The notes: a model not told the origin generated them from the sequence alone. A DNA stretch of 49,155 nucleotides from an uncultured Pelagibacteraceae bacterium (GCA_902559605.1 CACEIC010000004.1:1-49155), one strand, 5' to 3'; numbered from the stretch's first letter, positions 41,269 through 49,155 are shown. Made by a program: numbers and translations.

Positions 41269-42399
41269 ATGATTAAAGAAAAAAAACTATTGAAGGGTAA
41301 AACTCCTTCAAGACGTAAATTCTTTAAGGCTGCTGCTGCGACTGGTGTTGCTGCTGTAGCTGCATCATCTTTAGCTGCTCCAGCCGTTGCCAAAGAAAGA
41401 ATTGAAGCTTCTATGGTAGCTACATGGGGAAGAGATTTCCCAGGTTTAGGAACTGGTGCGCAAAGATTTGCTCAAAGAATTACAGACATGAGTGATGGAA
41501 GAATTCAAGTCACTTACTATGCAGCAAACGAGAGGGTTAAAGCGTTTGACTCATTTGATGAAGTTGCTTCAGGTAACTCGCAAATGTATCACGCTGCTGA
41601 CTACTACTGGGTTAAAAAAGATCCAGCTTGGGGTTACTTTACAGCTGTACCTTTCGGTTTCACTTACACTGAAATGAACGCATGGATTAGATTTGCTGGT
41701 GGTCAACAATTATGGGATGAACTATCAGACAAATTCGGTCTAAAAAACTTTATGTGTGGAAGCACAGGAGTTCAAATGGGTGGATGGTTTAACAAGAAAA
41801 TTAGAAGCCCTAATGACTTCAAAGGTCTTAAAATGCGTATGCCTGGATTAGGTGGACAAGTTATCGGTAAACTTGGAGGATCTCCAGTTTCACTTCCTGG
41901 TGGACAAATTTACGAAAACCTTGTTTCTGGTGCAATTGATGCAACAGAGTGGGTAGGTCCATGGAATGATGAAGCTATGAAATTCCAAGAAGCTGCTAAA
42001 TACTACTACTATCCTGGAATGCACGAGCCAGGATCTATGTTAGCATGTGGTACTAACAAATCTTGGTTTACAAGCTTATCAAAATCAGATCAGCTATTAA
42101 TTGAAGCTGCAGCTGCGATGGAAAATGACGTTATGATGTCAGAGTACAACGCTAAAAATGGTGCTGCGCTTGCAAGATTAATAAACGATCATGGTGTTAA
42201 ACTAGAGAAGTTTAGCGACAAAGTTTATGATGGTTTTGCTAAAGCTGCTAATGAAGTATTTGAGGAAACAAGAGCAAGCAGTGGTCTCGCTGAGAGAATC
42301 CACTCTAGTTTCTTACAGGCTAGAAAAGACATTGGTTCTTGGACCAACTTGTCTGACTCACCTTACATTTCTCAAAGAAACAGAGCATTAGGAATGTAA
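41269..42399 (+). CDS. TRAP transporter periplasmic binding protein, DctP/TakP-like, Tat-exported
   Basis: A 376-residue binding protein. The twin-arginine signal PSRRKFFKAAAATG (13-26) leads to cleavage after about residue 41 (AVA). The mature part shows FAQRITDMSDGRIQVTYYA, the ligand-carboxylate Arg region LKGLKMRMPGLGGQVIGKLG (counted from Gly183-Leu184), GAIDATEWVGPWNDEAM and YYYYPGMHEPGSML. These segments resemble TakP, which binds 2-oxoacids such as pyruvate, so an organic acid ligand is likely. Tat export suggests folding before secretion. A strong terminator separates it from the permease genes. Confidence 0.93.
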   Translation: MIKEKKLLKGKTPSRRKFFKAAAATGVAAVAASSLAAPAVAKERIEASMVATWGRDFPGLGTGAQRFAQRITDMSDGRIQVTYYAANERVKAFDSFDEVASGNSQMYHAADYYWVKKDPAWGYFTAVPFGFTYTEMNAWIRFAGGQQLWDELSDKFGLKNFMCGSTGVQMGGWFNKKIRSPNDFKGLKMRMPGLGGQVIGKLGGSPVSLPGGQIYENLVSGAIDATEWVGPWNDEAMKFQEAAKYYYYPGMHEPGSMLACGTNKSWFTSLSKSDQLLIEAAAAMENDVMMSEYNAKNGAALARLINDHGVKLEKFSDKVYDGFAKAANEVFEETRASSGLAERIHSSFLQARKDIGSWTNLSDSPYISQRNRALGM

Positions 42400-42420
42400 T
42401 CTAACTAAATTTAGTTATTA

Positions 42421-42449
42421 AAGGGCCCTTAATTGGGCCCTTTTTTTTT
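42421..42449 (+). terminator. Strong Rho-independent terminator/attenuator after the TRAP binding-protein gene
   Basis: AAGGGCCC (42421-42428), loop TTAATT, GGGCCCTT (42435-42442) and a run of nine T's (42441-42449). This is the clearest intrinsic terminator in the window. Partial readthrough would give the usual excess of binding protein over membrane subunits. Confidence 0.88.
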
Positions 42450-42472
42450 AAACAAAAACGAGTATTACTTAG

Positions 42473-42486
42473 GTATTTTAAAATAC
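42473..42486 (+). promoter_or_regulatory. 14-bp palindrome abutting the TRAP small-permease start
   Basis: GTATTTTAAAATAC is a perfect 14-bp palindrome ending one base before the ATG at 42488, where a ribosome site would be expected; no Shine-Dalgarno sequence is seen. AGTATT (42461-42466) could alternatively pair with AATACT (42482-42487). It may be an operator, a promoter element or a translation-limiting structure. Confidence 0.45.
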
Positions 42487-42487
42487 T

Positions 42488-43477
42488 ATGGTGACAAAAA
42501 ATTCAAATCTTTCTCTATATCTTAGAATAATCAGTTATTCAGTTTTAGCTTTTACTTTAGCATTTCTTATTAATAATGTTTTAACAGTTTGGAGTGATTG
42601 GCCAGGAATAAAAAAAATTTTTTCGCATCATGAGATGTTTGGATATAAGAAAAAAGCTCTAGAGGGATCTGATTTAAATTATGGTTATATGCAAATTGGA
42701 TTGTATTTGATTTGTATTGCTGCAGTCGTTTTTTATGTTTTTAAAACATATAGCCAAACTTTGGAGCAAGATTCAAAAATTTTATCAAGATTTTCAGCAT
42801 ATCTTGTTAGATCATCATTTTGGGCAGTATTTTTAGTTGGCGTAGCTGACTTTGTTATATCTTTTATGGTTGTTGAAAGATTATGGGAAGCAATCTTCAG
42901 TCCTGAAGTAAAAGCATTGATGGTTAAAGCCCCAGTCAGAATTACTTATATTCACTTTCCAATAATATTAATTTCTTTCGTGATTGGATATTTTACGAAA
43001 TCAGTTGGCTTTATTTGGCTAGCAGTATTGGTTGTAGTAAGTGAATTCGTAATCGTATTATCAAGATTTATATTTTCATACGAACAAGCATTTCAAGGGG
43101 ATCTAGTTAGATTTTGGTATGCTGCACTTTATTTGTTTGCTAGTGCATACGCCTTAATTCATGAAGGGCACGTAAGAGTTGATGTACTCTATTCTTCTTT
43201 TAGTGAAAAAAAGAAGGCATGGACAAATATGGTTGGATCGGCAGTTCTAGGAGTACCACTTACATTAATAGTTATATTTTTAGGTCTTAACGGAAAAGCC
43301 AGCATAATAAATGGTCCTGTTGTAGCTTTTGAAGTTACGCAACAAGGATCTAATGGTCTTTATCTTTTATATTTGATGGCTGTTTATCTAGCTGTTTTTG
43401 CTGTTACGATGCTAATTCAATTTACTAGTTATTTTATGGAAAGTAGTCACAAAATTTTAAAAGGTGTCAAAAATTAA
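42488..43477 (+). CDS. TRAP transporter small permease (DctQ/TakQ-like), enlarged
   Basis: A 329-residue inner-membrane protein. The DctQ domain is the C-terminal part (FWYAALYLFASAYALIHEGH, VRVDVLYSSFSEKKKAW, then two more helices). Ordinary DctQ proteins have about 160-200 residues and four helices; here an extra N-terminal portion of about 150 residues adds further hydrophobic helices (about 13-30, 66-84, 108-129 and 148-168). Its position between dctP- and dctM-type genes makes the role as small subunit firm. The gap to the large subunit is 3 bp. Confidence 0.9.
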   Translation: MVTKNSNLSLYLRIISYSVLAFTLAFLINNVLTVWSDWPGIKKIFSHHEMFGYKKKALEGSDLNYGYMQIGLYLICIAAVVFYVFKTYSQTLEQDSKILSRFSAYLVRSSFWAVFLVGVADFVISFMVVERLWEAIFSPEVKALMVKAPVRITYIHFPIILISFVIGYFTKSVGFIWLAVLVVVSEFVIVLSRFIFSYEQAFQGDLVRFWYAALYLFASAYALIHEGHVRVDVLYSSFSEKKKAWTNMVGSAVLGVPLTLIVIFLGLNGKASIINGPVVAFEVTQQGSNGLYLLYLMAVYLAVFAVTMLIQFTSYFMESSHKILKGVKN

Positions 43478-43480
43478 ATT

Positions 43481-46144
43481 ATGGAAACATTCTTTTTAGC
43501 TGTTCTAGTTGTGATAATGATTGTTGCTCTTGCATCGGGTTACCCGGTTGCTTTTGCACTTCCTGGTTCAGCTATAATTGCAATTGGTTTAGCTGCATTT
43601 TTTGGCTACATCTTCGAGGGAGACTCCAGTGCCTTTTTTGCTGTAGATGGACCCATAGAATGGCTCGTTGCTGGTATTACAAATTTTAGGAGTAATTACT
43701 GGGATGTAGAGACAGATACTTTGATAGCAATTCCTTTATTTATATTCATGGGAATTATGCTTCAAAAATCAAAAATTGCTGAAGACTTATTAATAACAAT
43801 GGGCCAATTATTTGGACCAATTCCTGGTGGTTTAGGAATTTCAGTTATATTTGTTGGAGCTCTATTAGCAGCAACGACTGGTATCGTTGGAGCAACTGTA
43901 ATTGCGATGGGACTAATTTCGTTACCAACAATGTTAAATAACAAGTATGACAGACAACTTGCTAGTGGAATAGTTTGTTCATCAGGAACATTAGGTCAAA
44001 TTATTCCTCCATCAATTGTTTTAATTATTATTGCTGACCAGTTGGCAAGTGCATCTGATGTTGCAAACAACTTAAGACAAAATGATTATAAAGCCTTAAC
44101 TGGTGAATTTAATATGCCAGGTGAATTTAGAGTAGGTTCATCAAGTGCAGGTGATATGTTCTTAGGAGCACTTTTACCAGGTCTTGTTTTAGTTGCTCTT
44201 TATATGATCTATGTGTTTATTTTTGCTAGAATAAAGAAAGGTGTTGCACCACCAGTTCCATTTAAAGGAAATTTTGATTTAAAATTTTGGTTAAGAGTAG
44301 TTGTAATTATCATTCCACCACTTGCATTAATTTTCGCTGTATTAGGTTCAATTTTAATGGGTATTGCTACTGTAAACCAAGCAGGTTCAATTGGAGCAAT
44401 TGGTGCCACTTTGATGGCTGGTTATAGATTATATGAAGGAAAGAAAAGTGCTTTCTATCCTTTAATTTTAATTATTGGATCTCTAATTCCAATTACATTC
44501 TTTGCATCAAATTATGAATTAAATGTTAAAAATTTGGAGGAAAGAGATTTAAGTGCAATCTTTATAACCGCTTTCTTTGTGGTCATACTTGTATACGGAA
44601 TAGGTTGGAGTTTTTGGAGAACTTTTAAAACAGAAAATGTTTTAAAAGAAGTTGTAACAGAAACTTGTGTGACTACTTCAATGGTATTTATTATCCTTTT
44701 AGGAGCAGCAATGCTTACTTCAGGATTTAGAGCTTTTGGGGGAGAAGAATTAGTAAGAGACTTTTTACAAGATTTACCGGGTGGTTTTTGGACACAATTT
44801 GTTGTTGTGATGATTGTAATTTTCTTGCTAGGATTTTTCTTAGACTTTATTGAAATTGCAGTTGTTGTTGTTCCAATAATTGCACCAATATTATTAGCTG
44901 AAACAGGGGCTAACGTCACAGCCGTTTGGTTGGGAGTTATGATTGGTGTTAACTTGCAGACTTCCTTCTTAACGCCGCCATTTGGATTTGCACTCTTTTA
45001 TTTGAAAGGTGTAGCTCCTAAAATTGTTAAAACACTTGATATTTGGAAAGGTGTTGTGCCTTTTATAATTCTTCAGCTTATAGGATTGGGAATAGTCGGT
45101 GCATACCCTAGCTTAGTAAATTATCTACCAAATAGAGTATATTTAACTTCGAATGTTGCTCCTCCACCAATGAATCCTAAATTACAGTACTGTTTGCAAG
45201 AGTACAAATTTGCAAGATTTGATTCAAACGGTGAGACAATTAAAAATGCAATATTAAAATTCCAATCTGAGGCTCCAACTAATCTGCCAGATGATAAAAT
45301 GGAAATTTTAGAAGATCATTTTGATAGTGCACTAGGAACTTTTGCTCTAGTCGATAAATTAAAAAAAGTTGAGGTCGAATACAATGCATATGCTGTTGAT
45401 TATAGGGATCTGCATTTCACTGTTAGAAAGAAGCAAAAGAAAATACTTAAATTAAATAAAAAAATAGAAAAATATAAAGCAGAGATTAGAAATTTAGATG
45501 ATGACGAATTAGATGAGAAAAACAAAATAGAATTAAGAATTGAGGATGTAAAACTTGAAATTGAGGAAATTCAAAACTCAATTCCAGATACTTGGCAAGC
45601 TAAGAATTCAGAATTCGACAAAATAAATAAAGCTAAAAATACAACAACAAAAAGATATAGAAAGAATGTAGATGAAGCCTACGATCTACTTGATCAGTTC
45701 GCAATGTTCATAAACGATGGAGTAAAACTTCAAGAAGTATCAAAAGATATTAAACAGTTAGATTATTTTATAGCTATGGAAAGCAATACAAAAGTATATG
45801 AAAGATCAGTTACAATTATGGATGGATTGTTTGACAAGTTGAGTGAGATCTCTGGAATGGATGAATTTTTAAATAGTGTAGATGATTTATTATCAATGGT
45901 TGACTCAGACGAACTTGATCCAATGGCGATTAGAACAAAATCAAAAGAAGTTGTTGAGTTATTCAATAAAGAAGTTAGCTGGAGAGCAAATGCTAAAGAA
46001 AACTTAATGCCAAAACTTGAGGAATATAATAATGCAATCAAAGAAACAATTGGACTAAGGTTGCAGTCTAAACTAACAAAAGAGCAAGCTATCTATGTAT
46101 CTAAATGTAATTCAATACATAGAGATATTTCACTAAATTTTTAA
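43481..46144 (+). CDS. TRAP transporter large permease (DctM/TakM-like) with long C-terminal coiled-coil extension
   Basis: An 887-residue protein. Residues 1-550 are a DctM permease with many helices (FVGALLAATTGIVGATVIAM, SSGTLGQIIPPSIVLIII, QTSFLTPPFGFALFYLKG). After a Pro-rich linker (VAPPPMNPK, 559-567), residues 568-887 are soluble, highly charged and helical; 645-700 in particular has the heptad-like Lys/Glu/Leu/Ile pattern of a coiled coil. Typical DctM proteins stop near 430-600 residues. The extension is in frame, shares the composition of its surroundings, and shows no match I recognise. Its stop codon overlaps that of the convergent gene within TTAA. Confidence 0.93.
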   Translation: METFFLAVLVVIMIVALASGYPVAFALPGSAIIAIGLAAFFGYIFEGDSSAFFAVDGPIEWLVAGITNFRSNYWDVETDTLIAIPLFIFMGIMLQKSKIAEDLLITMGQLFGPIPGGLGISVIFVGALLAATTGIVGATVIAMGLISLPTMLNNKYDRQLASGIVCSSGTLGQIIPPSIVLIIIADQLASASDVANNLRQNDYKALTGEFNMPGEFRVGSSSAGDMFLGALLPGLVLVALYMIYVFIFARIKKGVAPPVPFKGNFDLKFWLRVVVIIIPPLALIFAVLGSILMGIATVNQAGSIGAIGATLMAGYRLYEGKKSAFYPLILIIGSLIPITFFASNYELNVKNLEERDLSAIFITAFFVVILVYGIGWSFWRTFKTENVLKEVVTETCVTTSMVFIILLGAAMLTSGFRAFGGEELVRDFLQDLPGGFWTQFVVVMIVIFLLGFFLDFIEIAVVVVPIIAPILLAETGANVTAVWLGVMIGVNLQTSFLTPPFGFALFYLKGVAPKIVKTLDIWKGVVPFIILQLIGLGIVGAYPSLVNYLPNRVYLTSNVAPPPMNPKLQYCLQEYKFARFDSNGETIKNAILKFQSEAPTNLPDDKMEILEDHFDSALGTFALVDKLKKVEVEYNAYAVDYRDLHFTVRKKQKKILKLNKKIEKYKAEIRNLDDDELDEKNKIELRIEDVKLEIEEIQNSIPDTWQAKNSEFDKINKAKNTTTKRYRKNVDEAYDLLDQFAMFINDGVKLQEVSKDIKQLDYFIAMESNTKVYERSVTIMDGLFDKLSEISGMDEFLNSVDDLLSMVDSDELDPMAIRTKSKEVVELFNKEVSWRANAKENLMPKLEEYNNAIKETIGLRLQSKLTKEQAIYVSKCNSIHRDISLNF

Positions 46145-47160
46145 ACTGTTAATTTATCAATTAATTCTGATCTTGTATAAAGACCCAAGTCTTCTGCCTT
46201 GGACTTTAATTTTTCATTAATCTCTTTTAATTTTGGAACATTTAAATCAAGCTTATTTGCAATTTCTATAATTGAACCAATTATTGGATCTATTTCTAGT
46301 GGTTTGCCAGCATTTAAATCTTGAGCGGTCGAAGGTCTATGTCCTATAATTGAGACTCCACCCTTAATTCGATCCTCAATTGATATATTGAATTTAACTC
46401 CGATTTTTTCTCCAACTTGTTGGCACTCCTGCATTAAAACTTTTATTAAATTGTAAGTTTCAGGATCATTACCCATTTCATCCATAGTTTTATTTGTTAG
46501 AGCACTTACTGGGTTGAATGAACAATTCCCCCATAGTTTCACCCAAATTTCGTCTCTTAAATTTTTCTTCTGAGGAGCTTTTAAACCGCCTTCTATGAAT
46601 AAACTTGAAATTATTTTTAGTCTTTCTGATCTGGTTCCATCTGGTTCACCTAAAGAAAATCGTTCACCATTACCATTATGTTTAATAACACCTGGCTCTA
46701 ATATCTGACAAGCTGGATAAACTACACAACCAATTGCTCTTTCAGGTCCTAGAGTTTGCCATATTTTTCCACCTGGATCCACACTTTCAACTATTTGATT
46801 GTCTAATTTGGTACCCGTATTAGCTTTATGAAAGTACCACCAAGGCAATCCATTAATGGCGCATATAATTGAAGTTTTTTTACCCATAATTGGTTTTAAG
46901 CTTTCTGAAATTTTACTAATAGCGTTAGCTTTTACAGAAATAATTATGAAATCTTGTTCATCCAAATCTTTAGGATTGTCTGTTACATCAAATTTAAAAT
47001 TAACTTTATTATCATCTCTTATAAAAGTTAATCCATTTTGCTCTATTGCTTTTTTATGTTCTCCTCTTGCAATTAAAGAGACTTGTGCGTTTGTTTTTTT
47101 TAAACTTGTAGCAATAAATCCACCAATAGACCCAGCTCCAAATATACAAATTTTAGTCAT
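46141..47160 (-). CDS. Ketopantoate reductase family oxidoreductase (PanE/ApbA-like)
   Basis: A 339-residue NADPH-binding protein: ICIFGAGSIGGFIATSLKK at the N-terminus, FIIISVKANAISKISESLKP, and a C-terminal helical domain with EIWVKLWGNCSFNPVSALTN (catalytic Lys region) and GHRPSTAQDLNAGKPLEID. Ketopantoate reductases serve pantothenate synthesis, but many paralogues reduce other 2-oxoacids; with a CoA ligase as operon partner I would not assign panE. Its ATG overlaps the ligase stop by one base (TAATG). Confidence 0.88.
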   Translation of the reverse strand: MTKICIFGAGSIGGFIATSLKKTNAQVSLIARGEHKKAIEQNGLTFIRDDNKVNFKFDVTDNPKDLDEQDFIIISVKANAISKISESLKPIMGKKTSIICAINGLPWWYFHKANTGTKLDNQIVESVDPGGKIWQTLGPERAIGCVVYPACQILEPGVIKHNGNGERFSLGEPDGTRSERLKIISSLFIEGGLKAPQKKNLRDEIWVKLWGNCSFNPVSALTNKTMDEMGNDPETYNLIKVLMQECQQVGEKIGVKFNISIEDRIKGGVSIIGHRPSTAQDLNAGKPLEIDPIIGSIIEIANKLDLNVPKLKEINEKLKSKAEDLGLYTRSELIDKLTV

Positions 47161-48668
47161 TAGTTCACTAATCCAAACTTTTTAGCTAAAGTATTTCTTT
47201 GTAGTTTACCTGTTGCACCTTTAGGAATTTCATTTACAAAAAATATTTTCTTTGGAATTTTAAATTTTGCAAGTTTTTCATTTGCATACATTTTTATATC
47301 ATCTTCAGTACACTTCATGCCCTCTTTTATGATTATTGCGGTAGCTATATCTTCCCCAAGCATTTTATCTTCATATCCAAAGCAAACAGCTTGCTCAATA
47401 TTTGGATGATCCATAAGAATGTTATCGACTTCTAAAGGTGAAATCTTTTCACCACCTTTATTAATTATTTCCTTCAATCTTCCTGAGATTTTTAGATAAC
47501 CATCTTTATCAAAATATCCCTGATCTCCTGTTCTAAACCAACCATTTGAAAAGCTATTTTTATTTGCATCTGGATTATTTTCATATCCGGAAGTAACATT
47601 TTCACCCCTAATGCAAACTTCTCCCTCTTCTCCTTGATTTAAAATCTTGTTATTAGTATCCATAATACAAACTTCTGGCCCAGCAGGAATTCCTACAAAG
47701 CCAGGTTTTTGGGACTTAGGCGGTAAAGGATTTGAGGTCATTTGATGAGTAGCTTCCGTCATCCCATATGCTTCTATTACTGGACAATTAAATACCTCAT
47801 TTAGTTTTTCAAATACAGCTGGAGGTAGAGATGCTGATGATGATCTTAAAAATCTAAGATTTAATTGTTTAGCAGTTTCTAGATTTTTATCTGCTCTCAT
47901 CAATATTGCTTGATGCATTGTTGGTACTCCAGAATACCAAGTTATTTTCTCTCTTTTTGCATTATCTAAAAATTTTAATGCATTAAATCCACTACTTGCA
48001 CATACAGATGCCCCTACCTTCATAGAGGCTGCAAGAACTGCAATTAAGCCATGTATATGAAATAATGGCATAATATTTAGACAATGATCTTTATCAGTTA
48101 AATTAAGACTTTTGGAGATATTATCTGCTGAAGAAAAAATATTTTTATTTGTTAATGGAACAATCTTAGGTCTTGATGTAGTGCCCGAAGTATGCAGCAC
48201 AAGAGCTTCATGATCTTCGCCTGGCAAAACATAATCACTGCTTTTTTCAAAAAGATTGAAATCTCCGCTTAAAGTATTTCCGTCTGATTTTATTTCGCAA
48301 ACAGGAATTTTTAATTTATTTGCGACTTCTACTACTGGATTTTTAGAATTTTTCTCTACAATCACTATCTTTGGTTTTAAATCCTCTAGGTAAAATTCGA
48401 ATTCTTCAGATTTATAGTTAGGGTTTAAAGGTGCAGCAGACATGTAGCTTGAAATCGCCAAAAAACTAGTTGCCATGTAAGGACCGTTTGGCAAAACTAT
48501 TGCTGCACGATCTTTATTATTAATACCATTACCTGATAATTGTTTTGAAATTCTTTCTATTAATGATTTTAAATCAACAAATTTTAGTGGAGAACTACTT
48601 TCAGATGTTATTGCAATTCGATTATCATTTTGTGTTTCTATAATATTTCTAACAATTCTAGAGTTCAT
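47160..48668 (-). CDS. AMP-forming acyl-CoA synthetase, oxalyl-CoA-synthetase-like
   Basis: A 502-residue adenylate-forming ligase: P-loop LVLHTSGTTSRPKIVPLTNK, MPLFHIHGLIAVLAA, LRFLRSSSASLPPAVFEKL, VIEAYGMTEATHQMTSNPLP, WFRTGDQGYFDKDGYL, GRLKEIINKGGEKISPLEVD and the catalytic C-terminal Lys in PKGATGKLQRN. The HTSGTTSRPK and EATHQMTSNPLPP wording is that of the oxalate-CoA ligase group (Pcs60/AAE3), so oxalate or a similar short acid is the best guess. No oxalyl-CoA decarboxylase or formyl-CoA transferase is seen here. Confidence 0.9.
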   Translation of the reverse strand: MNSRIVRNIIETQNDNRIAITSESSSPLKFVDLKSLIERISKQLSGNGINNKDRAAIVLPNGPYMATSFLAISSYMSAAPLNPNYKSEEFEFYLEDLKPKIVIVEKNSKNPVVEVANKLKIPVCEIKSDGNTLSGDFNLFEKSSDYVLPGEDHEALVLHTSGTTSRPKIVPLTNKNIFSSADNISKSLNLTDKDHCLNIMPLFHIHGLIAVLAASMKVGASVCASSGFNALKFLDNAKREKITWYSGVPTMHQAILMRADKNLETAKQLNLRFLRSSSASLPPAVFEKLNEVFNCPVIEAYGMTEATHQMTSNPLPPKSQKPGFVGIPAGPEVCIMDTNNKILNQGEEGEVCIRGENVTSGYENNPDANKNSFSNGWFRTGDQGYFDKDGYLKISGRLKEIINKGGEKISPLEVDNILMDHPNIEQAVCFGYEDKMLGEDIATAIIIKEGMKCTEDDIKMYANEKLAKFKIPKKIFFVNEIPKGATGKLQRNTLAKKFGLVN

Positions 48669-48673
48669 TTAAA

Positions 48674-49155
48674 TTAATAACCTTTTGCGTATCCATCTTT
48701 TCTTGGATCTGAACCGCCAACTAAATTTCCTTTTTCTCTATCTATTTGAATTGCTTGTCCACCTCCATGAGTACCATCTATATACTCAACATTATGACCG
48801 ACTTCTTTTAAATTATTAAAAATTTTTTCATCAATACTTTTCTCTAATTTATAAATGTTATTGAAATGGAAAGCTCTAGGAAATGAAATGGCTTGTTGAG
48901 GAGTTAAGTTATAATCAATAATGCTATTTAAAACATGAACTTGTCCAACAGGTTGATATTGTCCCCCCATTACTCCATAAGATAATTCACATTCTCCTTT
49001 GTTGTTCATAACTATTCCAGGAATTATGGTATGTAGTGGTCTTTTTAATCCCTGAATACAATTAGGATGACCTTCCTCAACTCTAAAATTAGTTCCTCTA
49101 TTGTGAAGAACCACTCCAGATTTATCACCTGTTATTCCAGATCCAAAAGCATAGC
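48674..49155 (-). CDS. Gamma-glutamyltransferase family protein, 5' part beyond the window
   Basis: The frame is open to the right edge, so only the C-terminal 159 residues are visible. They begin YAFGSGITGDKSGVVLHNRG and continue EEGHPNCIQGLKRPLHTIIP, YGVMGGQYQPVGQVHVLNSI, DYNLTPQQAISFPRAFHF and GGSDPRKDGYAKGY, the pattern of the small subunit of gamma-glutamyltranspeptidases and related Ntn hydrolases. The GTG at 49114 is internal, not a start. The catalytic Thr would lie outside the window. It ends 5 bp before the ligase start, so the three minus-strand genes form one run. Confidence 0.88.
   Translation of the reverse strand, partial: YAFGSGITGDKSGVVLHNRGTNFRVEEGHPNCIQGLKRPLHTIIPGIVMNNKGECELSYGVMGGQYQPVGQVHVLNSIIDYNLTPQQAISFPRAFHFNNIYKLEKSIDEKIFNNLKEVGHNVEYIDGTHGGGQAIQIDREKGNLVGGSDPRKDGYAKGY

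Noticed and set aside
46141..47160. Assignment as panE for pantothenate synthesis
   Set aside because: The family has many paralogues acting on other 2-oxoacids and no pantothenate genes are adjacent, so only the family name is supported.
1..49155. Mobile element, prophage, CRISPR or genomic-island signs
   Set aside because: Composition is even, no transposase, integrase, terminal repeats or spaced repeat arrays are visible, and gene content is mainly metabolic.

Overview
The window looks like a piece of a streamlined marine alphaproteobacterial chromosome, most likely SAR11 (Pelagibacterales). The DNA is very AT-rich throughout. Spacers are mostly 0-100 bp, many neighbouring genes overlap, and no stretch over about 170 bp lacks a gene. 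The gene set fits alphaproteobacteria (DUF2794, IalB-like, YciB, HspQ, a TakP-type TRAP system, a two-ATPase ABC importer of the rhizobial GlpSTPQV type). I saw no tRNA, rRNA, CRISPR, insertion sequence, phage gene or recognisable transcription factor.

Layout. 1-7.9 kb: a housekeeping block (tsaD; hemC-hemD-mscS-yggT-folD) flanked on both sides by SPINDLY/O-GlcNAc-transferase-like glycosyltransferases. 8-11.8 kb: the conserved ybbP-ybbA / tesA locus, whose divergent start codons physically overlap, followed by a NAPE-PLD-like metallo-hydrolase. 12.8-14.5 kb: a PQQ-type sugar dehydrogenase and an atypical SDR. 14.6-17.6 kb: a light-repair locus with two very different photolyase/cryptochrome proteins, a 42-residue DUF2256 zinc-ribbon gene and a 76-residue protein ending in a Cys cluster; it continues on the minus strand with argG, an IalB-like secreted protein and a Tas-like aldo/keto reductase. 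20.4-22.4 kb: Bax-inhibitor-1-like protein, DUF2794, yciB and hspQ.

From 22.1 to 46.1 kb every gene is on the plus strand. First comes cytochrome c maturation (ccmC-D-E-F-G-H, without ccmA or ccmB), then a PagL-like outer-membrane protein, then a run of 2-hydroxy/2-oxo-acid enzymes: two tandem FMN-dependent alpha-hydroxyacid oxidases, an aminotransferase, a D-lactate/glycolate dehydrogenase-like flavoprotein, a glyoxylate/hydroxypyruvate reductase-like enzyme and a zinc alcohol dehydrogenase. After these come a complete ABC importer (binding protein, two permeases, two unlike ATPases), an amidase, and a complete TRAP transporter whose large subunit carries a roughly 330-residue coiled-coil extension. 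46.1-49.2 kb (minus): a ketopantoate-reductase-like enzyme, an oxalyl-CoA-synthetase-like ligase and the 3' part of a gamma-glutamyltransferase. The right half reads as uptake plus oxidation of small organic acids, polyols or amides, with control visible mainly as intergenic RNA hairpins and strong ribosome sites in front of the binding-protein genes.

Most unusual: the photolyase locus, including a protein that may be a circularly permuted photolyase; the coiled-coil extended TRAP permease; the complementary degeneracy of the two ABC ATPases; and a 14-bp wobble-containing RNA hairpin before ccmC.
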